A stretch of DNA of 64,000 nt from NCBI GenBank assembly GCA_947497455.1, contig CANMGU010000002.1, positions 652,506 through 716,505 of the forward strand. Direction: 5' to 3'. Made by a program: the position numbers and the translations under genes. Origin of the DNA: an uncultured Sphingomonadaceae bacterium (GTDB lineage Bacteria; Pseudomonadota; Alphaproteobacteria; Sphingomonadales; Sphingomonadaceae). Each line of letters opens with the position of its first letter. Position 1 is the stretch's first letter. The notes under the pieces are model-generated. The model was not told where the DNA came from. It worked only from the letters and a program-made list of their open reading frames with translations, and did no database searches. Positions 36,160 to 45,931 of this stretch are shown here, piece after piece.

Positions 36160-36930
36160 ATGGCACAACCATCAACGACCGGCCATGTTGTGTGGCATGA
36201 CCTGCTGACGACCAATGTCAGCGCGGCGCGCAAATTTTATGCAGAATTGCTGGGATGGACCTATGAAGTGGAACATGCAGAGCAATTTGTCTGGAAATCC
36301 GGTGAGGCAGACTATCCGCTGATCCTCCATCATGGCGAAGCGCATGGCGGTTTCATCGCGATCGAACCGGATCAGCAATCCCATTGGCTGGCCTTTGTGG
36401 CGGTTGACAATGTTGATGATGCTGCAGACCGAGCCGAAATGCTGGGCGGGACAATCGTGAGAGCCGCTTTTGATATTCCCGGTGTCGGTCGCAGCGCCGT
36501 CATAGGCGACCCGCAAGGCGCGGTGATCTGTCCCTTTGTTGCCAGCCACAACTATCCTGCGCCGACCGGGGTCTTCATGCAGGATATGCTGTTTGCGGAG
36601 GATATCCCACGGGCACAGCCTTTTTACGAGACTCTCTTTTTGTGGTCTGCCGCGGAGATCGAGACGGAAGATAGGGGGCTTTCCGTCGACTTCACCGCGC
36701 CTGATGACTGCCCGGTGGTAGGTGCATCGGCGTTTCCGGAGGGCTCGGACGTCAAGGCGCAATGGGTGCCTTATATGGCTGTGGTGGATATTGATGCCGC
36801 GGCCGGGAAAGCCGAATCGCTGGGCGCGAAGATGATCATGGCGCCACAGACGAGATCGGGCCACGGCCGGTCTGTTCTGATGCGCGATCCGACCGGGGCG
36901 CTGTTCGCATTGATGCAGGCCGAGAGCTGA
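36160..36930 (+). CDS. VOC (glyoxalase/bleomycin-resistance) family protein, two domains
   Basis: A 256-residue protein with two vicinal-oxygen-chelate modules. Domain 1 (5-120) starts G-H-V-V-W-H-D-L-L-T-T-N and holds FYAELLGWTYEVE. Domain 2 (135-250) has FMQDMLFAEDIPRAQPFYE and ends PTGALFALMQAE. It resembles the CFP-30B-like hydroxylase or bleomycin-resistance group of unknown substrate. GAGAGGAGCG lies close before the ATG. A perfect FNR/FixK box upstream suggests expression linked to oxygen limitation. Confidence 0.88.
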   Translation: MAQPSTTGHVVWHDLLTTNVSAARKFYAELLGWTYEVEHAEQFVWKSGEADYPLILHHGEAHGGFIAIEPDQQSHWLAFVAVDNVDDAADRAEMLGGTIVRAAFDIPGVGRSAVIGDPQGAVICPFVASHNYPAPTGVFMQDMLFAEDIPRAQPFYETLFLWSAAEIETEDRGLSVDFTAPDDCPVVGASAFPEGSDVKAQWVPYMAVVDIDAAAGKAESLGAKMIMAPQTRSGHGRSVLMRDPTGALFALMQAES

Positions 36931-37046
36931 GCGCGAACCCATCGGGCTCTTCTGGACCAGATTATGTTTGCATGATCTGCGCTTGGCCGTAATTTGACGG
37001 CAGCTTTATTAAACGGACTAGGCGCAGGATTATTGCAGACTCTTCG

Positions 37047-37742
37047 ATGCTAAAGGTTGCCAGTTATAATATCCACAAGGCCATCGGCACCGACCGGCGG
37101 CGCAATCCGGGACGGACCATTGACGTGCTCAATGAACTGGAAGCGGATATCATCACCTTGCAGGAAGCGGACCGCCGCTTTGGTGCGCGGGCTGCGGCTA
37201 TTCCGTCTTTGCTGCTGGAACAATATAGCGATTACCGCGCTATCCCGCTGGATGTGCAAACGGATTCAATGGGCTGGCATGGTAATGCGATATTGGCGCA
37301 CAAGTCCGCCCGCATTGTAACCCATGACATTTTGCATATCCCCTATCTCGAGCCGCGCGGCGCGGTGATGGCGCAGATCGAAATAGGCGGGTTTGATCTC
37401 TCTATCTTCGGCATGCATCTGGATTTGTCCGGCCTCTGGCGCCGTCGTCAGGCTGCTGCGATCATTAAACTGGCGAAACATTATGGCCTGCATCGATCAA
37501 CTATATTAATGGGTGATCTGAATGAATGGAGCGCTGCACGCGGTTGTCTGAACGACTTCGGCCGCAGCTATAATCTGGTTGAATGTGGTCGCAGTTTCCA
37601 CTCTCGCGGACCGATCGCCAAGCTTGACCGGATCATGCATTGTGACCGCTTGGAATCAACCGACAGCGGCGTGCACGACAGCGCAGCGGCGCGCAAAGCT
37701 TCTGATCACTTACCGGTTTGGGCGCACATGCAGGCCGCCTAG
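37047..37742 (+). CDS. Endonuclease/exonuclease/phosphatase family protein
   Basis: A 231-residue member of the EEP superfamily, which includes DNase I-like nucleases and inositol-polyphosphate or sphingomyelin phosphodiesterases. Motifs: V-A-S-Y-N-I-H-K-A-I-G at the start, LQEADRRFG (metal Glu), GMHLDLSG, MGDLNEWSA, and K-A-S-D-H-L-P-V-W at the end, with the catalytic His. Length is short and no signal peptide is seen, so it is probably cytoplasmic. Substrate cannot be chosen from sequence. It stands alone, convergent with the TetR gene. Confidence 0.88.
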   Translation: MLKVASYNIHKAIGTDRRRNPGRTIDVLNELEADIITLQEADRRFGARAAAIPSLLLEQYSDYRAIPLDVQTDSMGWHGNAILAHKSARIVTHDILHIPYLEPRGAVMAQIEIGGFDLSIFGMHLDLSGLWRRRQAAAIIKLAKHYGLHRSTILMGDLNEWSAARGCLNDFGRSYNLVECGRSFHSRGPIAKLDRIMHCDRLESTDSGVHDSAAARKASDHLPVWAHMQAA

Positions 37743-37774
37743 TTTTTCCAATAAGTTGTGGATCATCGTGTCAA

Positions 37775-38416
37775 TCACGGCTGATGGACCAGCATCCAGG
37801 CGTCAACAGCCCGTTTGGCACGTTTTTCCTTGTCCGCGGCGGTCATCTTGATTTCATGCCCATAGCGCAGGAGTAAATCCATGCGACCCATCACCAACCC
37901 GGCGAACATCTCCGCCGACGCTTCTAAATCATCGCTTTGAATTTCACCCTTTTCAACCGAAGCCCGCAGGAGAGCTTTGAGGCCCTCGGCCATTCTAAGT
38001 GGCCCGTTTTCCAGAAACATCTGGCCTATCGCCGGATCACGTGTCACTTCCGCAGCCAGAATACGTTCCATACGGACCCTGTCTTCCCGCATCAGAAAGT
38101 CGAGCATGCCGCGCGCGGCATGCAAGAGAATCTCGCGCAAGCCTTTCTCTGCCAGATTCTCCGGCACAAAATTCTCGCGCATTTGGGCAGATTCTGTGCG
38201 GACCACTTGCGCGAACAGATTTTCCTTGTCTTTGAACCAGCTGTAAACAGTGACTTTGGAGACCTGCGCGCGCGCCGCTATCGCTTCGATTGTGGCGGCA
38301 GAGAAACCGTTGGCGAAAAATTCCACACGCGCCGCAGCCAGTATTTCGGCAATTTTGCGCTGGCTTGCCGGTCTATCGGTAAGCGCATGTGTCTGTTTCT
38401 TTTCCGTATTTTTCAC
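37775..38416 (-). CDS. TetR/AcrR-family regulator of the tripartite pump
   Basis: A 213-residue TetR-type repressor. The HTH is at about 24-65 (ILAAARVEFFANGFSAATIE, then V-S-K-V-T-V-Y-S-W-F-K-D-K-E-N-L-F). The C-terminal part (HAARGMLDFLMREDRVRM) resembles the AefR-like group. It is divergent from the tolC-adaptor-RND operon, across a 120-bp region with palindromic elements, which is the normal position of a local pump repressor. Confidence 0.92.
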   Translation of the reverse strand: MKNTEKKQTHALTDRPASQRKIAEILAAARVEFFANGFSAATIEAIAARAQVSKVTVYSWFKDKENLFAQVVRTESAQMRENFVPENLAEKGLREILLHAARGMLDFLMREDRVRMERILAAEVTRDPAIGQMFLENGPLRMAEGLKALLRASVEKGEIQSDDLEASAEMFAGLVMGRMDLLLRYGHEIKMTAADKEKRAKRAVDAWMLVHQP

Positions 38417-38439
38417 GGCAATCCCCTGGTAATGACTCT

Positions 38440-38523
38440 ACTCTACCAAATTGAACGCTATCGTACAAATAAAACGTTGACGTTCATTTTCTTCGGTGGC
38501 AGTTTAATAATGCTTGGTAGAGT
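38440..38523. promoter_or_regulatory. Palindromic elements between TetR and pump operon
   Basis: ACTCTACCAA (38440-38449) and TTGGTAGAGT (38514-38523) are perfect 10-bp inverted repeats 64 bases apart. Between them AACGTTGACGTT (38473-38484) is a palindrome around a central TG and covers a -35-like TTGACG; TGAACG (38452) and CGTTCA (38481) also mirror each other. These are good operator candidates for the TetR protein. Confidence 0.5.
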
Positions 38524-38536
38524 CCAGGTCGTTGTA

Positions 38537-40051
38537 ATGGTGCCCCCAATTGTGACCAGAAGTCCTTTCAGAATATTATTATCCTCTAGTGCCTTTGCGG
38601 TGCTGTTGAGTGGTTGCGTGAGCATGACGCCCGAATCGCAGGCGCCGGATATCGCCGCTGGCGTTCCTCAGCAATATAACAAGGCCGATGCGAATGGTGC
38701 TTATGAACCTGCGCAATGGTGGACCTCTTTTCAGGATCCGGTTCTCAATGCATTGCTGGATGAGGCGCTGGCGGAAAATCTTGACCTGGCCGAGGCGGCG
38801 GCGCGATTGCGCGCGGCAGAAGCCCAAGCCCGCGTTTCTAAAAGCGGTCTATTTCCTCAAATCAATGCCGATCTGGGTAGCAGCTATTCGGATACACCAA
38901 CCGCTGGAACGGGCTTTGGCGCTGGCGGCGGTGGCTCGCGTTTCCAGGTGGAAAGCTACACTTCCAGTCTGGGTTTTTCCTATGAAGTCGATCTTTGGGG
39001 TCGGCTGCGCGATGATGCGCGCGCGGCGCGCGCCGATGCCGTTGCTGCAGCCGCCGATTTGCAGGCCGCGCGTCTCGCCGTGATGGCGGAGACGATCACC
39101 AGCTATTTCGATATTGTGGATGCCCGCGATCAGATCGCTTTGACCACCAAGATCATCGATGTGCTGGGAGACCGAGTTGAACAGACCGAAAATCGCTATC
39201 GTCGTGGCTTGGCGTCGTCATTCGAACTCTATCAAGTGCGGCAGGATTTCCGAAATATTCAGGCCGGATTGCCGCAGCGCGAGAGCCAGCTGACGGCAAC
39301 TGAGGGACAATTGGCGGTGCTGGTTGGCCGCTATTCCGACAATATGGACGAGTTTCTCGCAAAGAAACTCTCACCACAGCTGATATTCACCTCCATTCCT
39401 TCAGGCTTGCCAATTAATCTGCTGGCACAGCGACCGGATATCTATGCCGAGGGCCAGCGGTTGGAAGCCAGACGGTTCAATCTCGGTGCCCGCAAAGCCG
39501 AGCGCTTCCCATCGATCAGTCTTTCCGCTGGCACGGGAACGCAGGCAGGCAGTCCGTCCGGTCTTTTGGACATATTCGATAAATGGGTGTTCAATCTTGG
39601 TGCCAATTTGACGGCCCCCTTGTTCCAAGGCGGTAGAATCAGAGCCAATATCGATGTTGCGGATGCGCAATATTCACAACAAGCGGCGGTCTATGCCCGC
39701 ACCGTGCTCACCGCCTATCAAGAAGTTGGGGCGGCGATTGAACGCTATGAGGAAGAGCGGCAGCGTTATCGCTTTCTTTTCTCGCAACTCGATGAAGCAA
39801 CGGCCGCCGCCGAACTGCAATCGCGGCGTTTTGCGACCGGTGTCGGCAGTTATGTCGATTATCTCGATGCTTTGCGGGCGCAATATCAGGTGCAATCGGC
39901 GCTATCTTCGGCGGCCCGTGACGTGGCCCTCGCACGATTGGCGGTGCACCGGGCGCTTGGTGGCGGCTGGAACGAAAAAGTGCCGACCGCATCCGCCGTT
40001 GATAGTGAATTTCCTGTCGTCAGCGCGGCAGAAACTGAAGGAGACAAATAG
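38537..40051 (+). CDS. TolC/NodT-family outer-membrane efflux lipoprotein
   Basis: A 504-residue outer-membrane channel. Start 38537 gives a signal with lipobox L-L-S-G-C (Cys27), standard for NodT/OprM-like factors; longer frames upstream pass through the promoter and the TetR gene and are not used. Two repeats of the TolC fold are visible: LDEALAENLDLAEAAARLRA in the first half and AQRPDIYAEGQRLEARRFN in the second. AQWWTSFQDPVLNALLD near the mature start is typical. It forms the exit duct of the tripartite pump with the two next genes. The stop overlaps the next start by one base (TAGTG). Confidence 0.94.
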   Translation: MVPPIVTRSPFRILLSSSAFAVLLSGCVSMTPESQAPDIAAGVPQQYNKADANGAYEPAQWWTSFQDPVLNALLDEALAENLDLAEAAARLRAAEAQARVSKSGLFPQINADLGSSYSDTPTAGTGFGAGGGGSRFQVESYTSSLGFSYEVDLWGRLRDDARAARADAVAAAADLQAARLAVMAETITSYFDIVDARDQIALTTKIIDVLGDRVEQTENRYRRGLASSFELYQVRQDFRNIQAGLPQRESQLTATEGQLAVLVGRYSDNMDEFLAKKLSPQLIFTSIPSGLPINLLAQRPDIYAEGQRLEARRFNLGARKAERFPSISLSAGTGTQAGSPSGLLDIFDKWVFNLGANLTAPLFQGGRIRANIDVADAQYSQQAAVYARTVLTAYQEVGAAIERYEEERQRYRFLFSQLDEATAAAELQSRRFATGVGSYVDYLDALRAQYQVQSALSSAARDVALARLAVHRALGGGWNEKVPTASAVDSEFPVVSAAETEGDK

Positions 40052-41412
40052 TGCACCGTCAACGCGTTATCGGCGGACTGATCTTGCTCGCAGCTATTGC
40101 AATTGCGGCACTTTTGATCTTTTTGCGACCCGAGCCGGCTGAAAAACCAGAGGAAGAAAATATTCCGCTGGTGCAGGCGGCACCGTTGGAAATTCGCTCC
40201 GGCAATTTAATGGTGCAGGGTTCTGGTACTGTCCGCGCGCGCGAAGAGCTGACTCTCTCCGCCGAAGTAGCCGGTAAGCTCGTTTATGTTAATCCCGGGC
40301 TTAGAGAAGGCCAAAGAGTCAGCCGCGGCGCGATCCTGTTTCGTATTGATACATCGGACTATCGTAACGCCGTACAGACCGCGCAGGCTGATGTCGCTTC
40401 GCAAAATGTCGCGCTTATGGAGGCGCGTGAGGAAGTGGCTCTGGCCAAGGCAGAGCTTGAACGCTTTCAGCAGCGCGGAGCAAGCAGCAGCGCTTATGCA
40501 AGTGTTGATGATAGCGACTATGCGGCGCGGATTTTGCCGCCTGCTGAATTGGCGAAGAGTCGGGGCACCAACGGCCAAACGGCGAGTGCAGCACAGACCA
40601 ATGGTCTGGCGACACGCGAGCCACAATTGCAATCTGCGCGGGCGGGGCTGAGGCGCGCCAAGGCGCAGTTGGCTGATGCGCAAACCGCGTTGAAGCGAAC
40701 CACGGTCCGTGCACCTTTTTCAGGTGTGGTACGGTCTGAGGATATTGCGGTAGGCAGCTATGTAGCACCCGGTCAGTCGCTCGGCTCGATGGTTGGCACC
40801 GCTGATTTTGAAGCGGTCATCCCTCTATCGGAACGCGAAGCCGCCTTGATCCCGGCGCTGTGGCGACCAGGCAGCAGTCGTATCGAGGCCTCGGTTTTTT
40901 CTGACTATGGCGGGACACGTTATCGCTGGCAGGCCTTTGTTGATCGCGCCAATAGCGTGCTCAATCCGCAGACCCGGACGATTGATGTGTTCCTGCGGAT
41001 CCCCAACCCCCTGCGCGGCGCGGCACCAGCAGCGATTCAGAAAGAAGGTCAGAAATCAGCCGGTGCATCGGAAGCGCCACCGCTATTTGTGGGTAGCTTC
41101 GTTGACGCGGAAATTACCGGACGGGCGCTCGATCAATACGCGGTCTTGCCACTGGCGGCGCTGCGACCTGGCAATCAGATATGGCTCGTGCAGGAAGGCA
41201 AATTGCGCATCGTAAATGTCGATATCATTCAGCGAACCGACACCCAAGCGCTTGTTTCCACCGCCGGTCTCGGTGCAAAACCAGTGGTGATCTTGAGCGC
41301 TCTGAAAACACCGACAAATGGTCAGCGGGTTCGGGTTGCCGAAGCGAGAAAAGAAGCGGCGGCGAATGACAAGCCGGCGACCAAGAAGGCCAAGGCGGAT
41401 AAAGTGCCATGA
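40051..41412 (+). CDS. RND efflux periplasmic adaptor
   Basis: A 453-residue membrane-fusion protein starting at GTG 40051, preceded by GAAGGAGA. An N-terminal anchor helix (about 7-25) is followed by a lipoyl-like half (VAGKLVYVNPGLREGQRVSR), a long coiled hairpin (about 105-215) and KRTTVRAPFSGVVRSEDIAV, then barrel domains. The hairpin is broken by a Ser/Ala/Gly-rich insert (RGASSSAYASVDDSD), longer than in most adaptors. The C-terminal tail is Lys/Ala-rich. Stop and next start share ATGA. Confidence 0.93.
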   Translation: MHRQRVIGGLILLAAIAIAALLIFLRPEPAEKPEEENIPLVQAAPLEIRSGNLMVQGSGTVRAREELTLSAEVAGKLVYVNPGLREGQRVSRGAILFRIDTSDYRNAVQTAQADVASQNVALMEAREEVALAKAELERFQQRGASSSAYASVDDSDYAARILPPAELAKSRGTNGQTASAAQTNGLATREPQLQSARAGLRRAKAQLADAQTALKRTTVRAPFSGVVRSEDIAVGSYVAPGQSLGSMVGTADFEAVIPLSEREAALIPALWRPGSSRIEASVFSDYGGTRYRWQAFVDRANSVLNPQTRTIDVFLRIPNPLRGAAPAAIQKEGQKSAGASEAPPLFVGSFVDAEITGRALDQYAVLPLAALRPGNQIWLVQEGKLRIVNVDIIQRTDTQALVSTAGLGAKPVVILSALKTPTNGQRVRVAEARKEAAANDKPATKKAKADKVP

Positions 41413-44400
41413 ACGTACCGGCCGATCCGTCCGGAACGCCCCCATCGGGACCGGAGATACCGAGCAAAGCGGTGATGGAGCAGCGCGGCGTTGTCGCCTT
41501 CATGGCCCGCAACGGCGTTGCCGCCAATCTTCTGATGCTGTTTTTTCTGATTGCCGGCATAGCGTCGTTCGGCACGATTGTGCAGGAAGTCTTTCCTGAA
41601 AACAGCCTCGATACAGTACAGGTAAGCGTCGCCTATCCGGGCGCGACACCCGATGAAGTCGAAGAGTCGATTGTCCAGAAAATCGAGGAAGCGGTGGAAG
41701 CGGTCGATGGCGTCAAGAAAGTGACGGCAAGCGCCAACGAGGGGTCGGGTTCTGTTTCTGTGCAACTGGAACTGGGTACCGATATTGACCGGGCACTGGA
41801 TGATGTCAAAGCGGAGATTGACCAGATCCAGACATTCCCAGACGAAGCGGAAGAGCCGGATGTGCGGGAACTGACAACGCGGCAGAGCGTGGTCCGGATT
41901 GCGATCTTCGGTGATGTGTCTGAAAATGCCTTAAAGGAAGTCGCTTACCGGCTGGAAGACTCGCTTGCTGCGCTGGATGAAGTGTCTTTTGTCGATACGA
42001 GTTCGATCCGCGATTATGAGTTATCAATAGAAGTTCCGCAAAACACGCTTCAGGCCTTGGGATTGTCGCTTAATGATATCTCGCGAACCGTCGCGGCGAG
42101 TAGCCTTGATAGTCCGGCAGGTTCCATTGACACCGACAATGAAGAGGTGCGTGTCCGCACCATCGGTCAGAATTATGATCAGCAGAATTTCGAAGATATT
42201 GTACTGGTCAGCAACGCAGATGGTGCGCTCATCCGGCTGGGTCAGGTGGCCGACGTCAAAGACGGATTTGAGGATTCGGATCTGATCTCCTTGTATAATG
42301 GCAAGCCAGTAGCCTTTGTTGAAGTCTTTCGGACGAGCGACGAACGCGTTCTGGATGTTGCGGAGGCGGTGCGCCTCTATCTCGAAGAAGATTTCAGGTC
42401 GACCCTTCCGGAAGGCGTATCCTATGCCATCTGGAGTGATGATTCCGAGTTGCTGGACGACCGGTTGAGCCTGCTGCTGAAAAACGCTGCCATCGGCCTC
42501 GTCCTCGTCTTATTGGCGCTTACTCTGTTTCTTGATATTCGTCTTGCGGCATGGACGGCGGTCGGGATCGGTGTGACCTTTGTCGGAGCGATTTTCCTGC
42601 TCGATCTGGCAGGATCCAGTATCAACATGTTTTCGCTTTTCGGATTCATTCTTGCGCTGGGGCTGGTGGTTGATGATGCCATTGTTGTAGGCGAGAACGT
42701 CTATGCTCAGCGGGAGAGCGGTCGCACCGGCCTCGGCGCCTCCGTTTCCGGAGCGCGCCGCGTCACGATGCCGGTTATATTTGCTGTTCTGACAACGATT
42801 GCGGCCTTTTCATCGATATTTGCCGTTGGCGGCGTAATCGGCAAGCTGATTGCGGATATCCCGCTGGTCGTCGTGTGCGTTTTGATCTTGTCACTGATCG
42901 AATCCCTGTTGATTTTGCCAAACCATCTCAGCCATCTGCCGCCGCCTGGTTCGCCACACACCAATCCGATCACGCTGTTTTTCGAGCGTGTGCAAGGTAA
43001 GGTGAACGAATATTATCAGGCGTTTGTTGATGGTCCTTTGGATCGGGCGCTACATTTCGCCATCCGCATGCCTTTTGTCATTCTTGCTGGCGCTGTGGCT
43101 CTGTTAATCGTCTTTGGCTCATTGATCCCCGCCGGTGTGATCAAGGTCGGTTTCTTTCCTTCAGTCGAGGCCGATGTCGTGACGGCGAGCCTGGAAATGC
43201 CAGCCGGCTCAACAATTGAGCAGACAGAAAAAATCGCGCTGCTGATTGAAGAAGGCGGACGCAAAGCCTTCGCTGACTATCAATCGGGACGGCCCGAAGA
43301 TGAAGAGTCGCCATTACGCGGGATATTTACCAGAATCGGCCAGGCAGCGCCCAGTGGTGGCCCGGAACCCAATGGCGGAAATGCGTCATCCAATCTCGCC
43401 AGCGTGCAGTTCAGTTTCATCCCCGGGGACCAGCGCGATCTCGAAGCGAAGGCATTCGAAAATGCATGGCGCGAAGAGGTCGGACCCATAGTCGAAGCGC
43501 GTTCACTCGTGTTTGCATCAGAACTGATCTCGGTCGGCGCGCCAGTCAATGTCCAGTTATCTGACCCTGATCCCGCCATTGTCGAAGCCGCTGCCGACAA
43601 GCTGATGGTTGAGCTTAACCGCTTTGCCGGACTGTTTGACATCGAGACGGACCAAGACGCAGGATTGCAGGAAATACAGCTGCGCCTCAAACCGGAAGCC
43701 CGGACCCTCGGCGTCACACTGCAGGATGTCGCCTCTCAAGTTCGTGCAGCCTTTTTCGGCAGTGAAGCGCTACGTGTGCAGCGCGGGCGTGAAGATGTGC
43801 GGGTCTATATCCGCCTGCCCGAAGCAGAGCGCAATTCCGTTGCGGATGTTGAACGCTTCCGGGTGCGGGTTCCGGGTGGCGAGGTGGCTTTAGGCGCTCT
43901 GGCAGAGGTGTCATTCGGCCAGGCTCCCTCAATCATCCGCCGGACCGATGGCCGCCGAGTGACAACGGTCACGGCCGATCTTGATGACGAGGTCGTCACC
44001 GGTGAGGAAATTGCCGATGCGCTCAACAATGACATCATGCCGCGTCTACAGGCGGATTATCCGCAATTGCTTTACACAATGGGCGGTGAACAGGAAGAGC
44101 AAGCGGAGTCGTTTGACGCCTTCTTCCCCGCCTTGACCTTCTCGTTCCTGGCGATCTACGCATTGTTGGCAATCCCGTTTCGATCCTATCTTCAGCCCCT
44201 TATCATCATGGCGGTTATCCCATTCGGGATAATTGGCGCGCTGATCGGTCATATGTTGCTCGATATTCAGCTGGTTATACTGAGTGTATTCGGGATTACG
44301 GCTTTGGCTGGCGTCATCATCAACGGATCGCTGGTCATGATTGATTTTATCAACGAGAATCTCCGAGATGGTATGCCAATTGAAGACGCGATCATGAAGG

Positions 44401-44654
44401 GCGCAAAGTCACGGTTTCGGCCCATCATGCTCACATCTTTGACGACTTTTTTGGGCGTTGCTCCTATTACCTTCGAAACCAGTTTGCAGGCTCAATTTCT
44501 GGTGCCTATGGCGGCAAGCCTTGGCTTTGGTGTGTTGTTCGGAACAGTGATTCTGCAATTGCTGATCCCCGCGCTGGCGGTTCTGGAATTTCGCGGTAAA
44601 CAGCGCGTGAAAAGCTGGTGGGCGGCGCGCGGTGAAGCCCCAGCGACGGCCTGA
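41409..44654 (+). CDS. RND efflux permease
   Basis: A 1081-residue RND transporter, third gene of the tripartite operon and overlapping the adaptor by four bases. The proton-relay Asp pair lies in LALGLVVDDAIVVGENVYAQ; the second half shows VFGITALAGVIINGSLVMI and GAKSRFRPIMLTSLTTFLGV. Its first helix follows a 30-residue cytoplasmic leader that is Pro-rich. Loop sequence YPGATPDEVEESIVQKIEEA matches the AcrB/MdtF-like superfamily rather than the CusA metal group. Substrates are not predictable; regulation by the divergent TetR is likely. Confidence 0.95.
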   Translation: MNVPADPSGTPPSGPEIPSKAVMEQRGVVAFMARNGVAANLLMLFFLIAGIASFGTIVQEVFPENSLDTVQVSVAYPGATPDEVEESIVQKIEEAVEAVDGVKKVTASANEGSGSVSVQLELGTDIDRALDDVKAEIDQIQTFPDEAEEPDVRELTTRQSVVRIAIFGDVSENALKEVAYRLEDSLAALDEVSFVDTSSIRDYELSIEVPQNTLQALGLSLNDISRTVAASSLDSPAGSIDTDNEEVRVRTIGQNYDQQNFEDIVLVSNADGALIRLGQVADVKDGFEDSDLISLYNGKPVAFVEVFRTSDERVLDVAEAVRLYLEEDFRSTLPEGVSYAIWSDDSELLDDRLSLLLKNAAIGLVLVLLALTLFLDIRLAAWTAVGIGVTFVGAIFLLDLAGSSINMFSLFGFILALGLVVDDAIVVGENVYAQRESGRTGLGASVSGARRVTMPVIFAVLTTIAAFSSIFAVGGVIGKLIADIPLVVVCVLILSLIESLLILPNHLSHLPPPGSPHTNPITLFFERVQGKVNEYYQAFVDGPLDRALHFAIRMPFVILAGAVALLIVFGSLIPAGVIKVGFFPSVEADVVTASLEMPAGSTIEQTEKIALLIEEGGRKAFADYQSGRPEDEESPLRGIFTRIGQAAPSGGPEPNGGNASSNLASVQFSFIPGDQRDLEAKAFENAWREEVGPIVEARSLVFASELISVGAPVNVQLSDPDPAIVEAAADKLMVELNRFAGLFDIETDQDAGLQEIQLRLKPEARTLGVTLQDVASQVRAAFFGSEALRVQRGREDVRVYIRLPEAERNSVADVERFRVRVPGGEVALGALAEVSFGQAPSIIRRTDGRRVTTVTADLDDEVVTGEEIADALNNDIMPRLQADYPQLLYTMGGEQEEQAESFDAFFPALTFSFLAIYALLAIPFRSYLQPLIIMAVIPFGIIGALIGHMLLDIQLVILSVFGITALAGVIINGSLVMIDFINENLRDGMPIEDAIMKGAKSRFRPIMLTSLTTFLGVAPITFETSLQAQFLVPMAASLGFGVLFGTVILQLLIPALAVLEFRGKQRVKSWWAARGEAPATA

Positions 44655-44676
44655 ATCAGGTTAAAAACGTCTGGCT

Positions 44677-45489
44677 TCAGGCGTAATAGGCGACGCTTTG
44701 CATTCCGGTTGCAATTAGTTGCTGATCGCTGTTCCAGATACTCATGAACTGGCTACTGGCGCCATGGTCAGCATGATGAGTCTGGGAGTCGATCAACCAC
44801 CAGCCATCGGTTGTCACCGGATGATCGGCGATAATATTAACTTGCCAGTTCATCGAGCTAACCATCGCGTTCTTGTCGAGCAGGCCCATTATCGAAGGTG
44901 GCAAACTATCACCCATGCACAATATCTCCGCAACCGGATCAAGATTTTCACGGTCTTTGAGCCGCATCCAACGGGTCAGGCGATTGGTTTTGATGCTGGT
45001 GTCGATCCGCTTTCCGACAAATTCCATCTTTGACGTGAAAAACTGCGGTGGGCCGCTGTGCAATTCTTCCTCTTTGGGCAGAGGAGGGAAATCTGGAGCT
45101 GTCATGTCATGGCTCTGGATTGCAGTTTCCCGTTCGCTTGCAAAAATGAAATTGCAGTGCAGTCCAAGCCCCTTGTCACCGAATAGTTCCGACTGGACAA
45201 AGGCGGTGCTTCGACCGCGGCGGAGCATTTTTGTTTCGGCGGTAAGCGCGCCGAATAATGGTCCGGTAAATGCAATCTGTGCCGAACGCAGCCCTGGCAA
45301 GCTATCTTCGATATGACTGGCCGCGTGATAAGCGAGCGCCGTTGACACGCCGCCAAAAGCCGTCCGACCCTGAGTCCAGCCCTCGGGTAAGGTTATCGGA
45401 TTGGCCTCTCCTCCCGTCCCGCATTGGTTGAGTAGTTCAGCTAATGTTACCGTTTTGTCGGCATTTTTGGTCATCTGATCGGTCATCAT
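44677..45489 (-). CDS. Acyl-CoA thioesterase, double hot-dog type
   Basis: A 270-residue protein with two hot-dog halves: W-T-Q-G-R-T-A-F-G-G-V-S-T-A in the first and DSQTHHADHGASSQFMSIW near the C-terminus, the latter giving the Q/D residues used by TesB-like thioesterases (TesB_like_3 group). It likely hydrolyses acyl-CoA to free acid and CoA. Two adjacent ATGs (45489, 45486) are possible starts and no strong ribosome site is seen. It converges with the pump operon and is divergent from ihfA. Confidence 0.85.
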   Translation of the reverse strand: MMTDQMTKNADKTVTLAELLNQCGTGGEANPITLPEGWTQGRTAFGGVSTALAYHAASHIEDSLPGLRSAQIAFTGPLFGALTAETKMLRRGRSTAFVQSELFGDKGLGLHCNFIFASERETAIQSHDMTAPDFPPLPKEEELHSGPPQFFTSKMEFVGKRIDTSIKTNRLTRWMRLKDRENLDPVAEILCMGDSLPPSIMGLLDKNAMVSSMNWQVNIIADHPVTTDGWWLIDSQTHHADHGASSQFMSIWNSDQQLIATGMQSVAYYA

Positions 45490-45610
45490 TGCGGCTTATC
45501 GCGAGAAATGAACGAAATCCACTAATAGATTGCAGCCGCGATTTACATATTTCGCAACTTGGACTATAGGAAGGGAAGGATTTTCAATCTCTTACTAGGA
45601 GATATTTCAT

Positions 45611-45910
45611 ATGAGTTACAGCAGCACTCTCACCCGGGCCGATCTTTCTGACACGATGAATCGCCAAGTTGGCCTATCCCGCGCCGATAGCGCCGTGATG
45701 GTGGAATCCATTCTCGATCACATGATCAAGGCCTTGATTGATGGTGAAAATGTGAAAATCTCGGGTTTTGGGACCTTCGTTTTGCGTGACAAGGGCGAGC
45801 GGACCGGTCGCAACCCGAAAACCGGCGTTGAAGTTCCGATTGCACCGCGGCGGGTTTTGACCTTCCGTGCCAGTCAGACGATGCGCGACCGTATCATTGC
45901 GGCCGGGTAA
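45611..45910 (+). CDS. ihfA: Integration host factor subunit alpha
   Basis: A 99-residue DNA-bending protein of the HU/IHF family. The helical dimer part is followed by [20 protein letters not shown] and [18 protein letters not shown], the beta-arm with the intercalating Pro. The I-x-I-S-G-F-G and R-N-P-K-T-G patterns and a following MerR gene identify the IHF-alpha branch. It forms a heterodimer with IhfB (not in window) and shapes promoters and recombination sites. AGGAG lies shortly before the ATG. Confidence 0.95.
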   Translation: MSYSSTLTRADLSDTMNRQVGLSRADSAVMVESILDHMIKALIDGENVKISGFGTFVLRDKGERTGRNPKTGVEVPIAPRRVLTFRASQTMRDRIIAAG

Positions 45911-45931
45911 TCTGAAAGGTCGAGTAACAGT

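Noticed and set aside
37937..38536. Upstream extension of the TolC-type gene to 37937
   Set aside because: This would run through the TetR gene and the promoter region; the lipoprotein signal begins at 38537.
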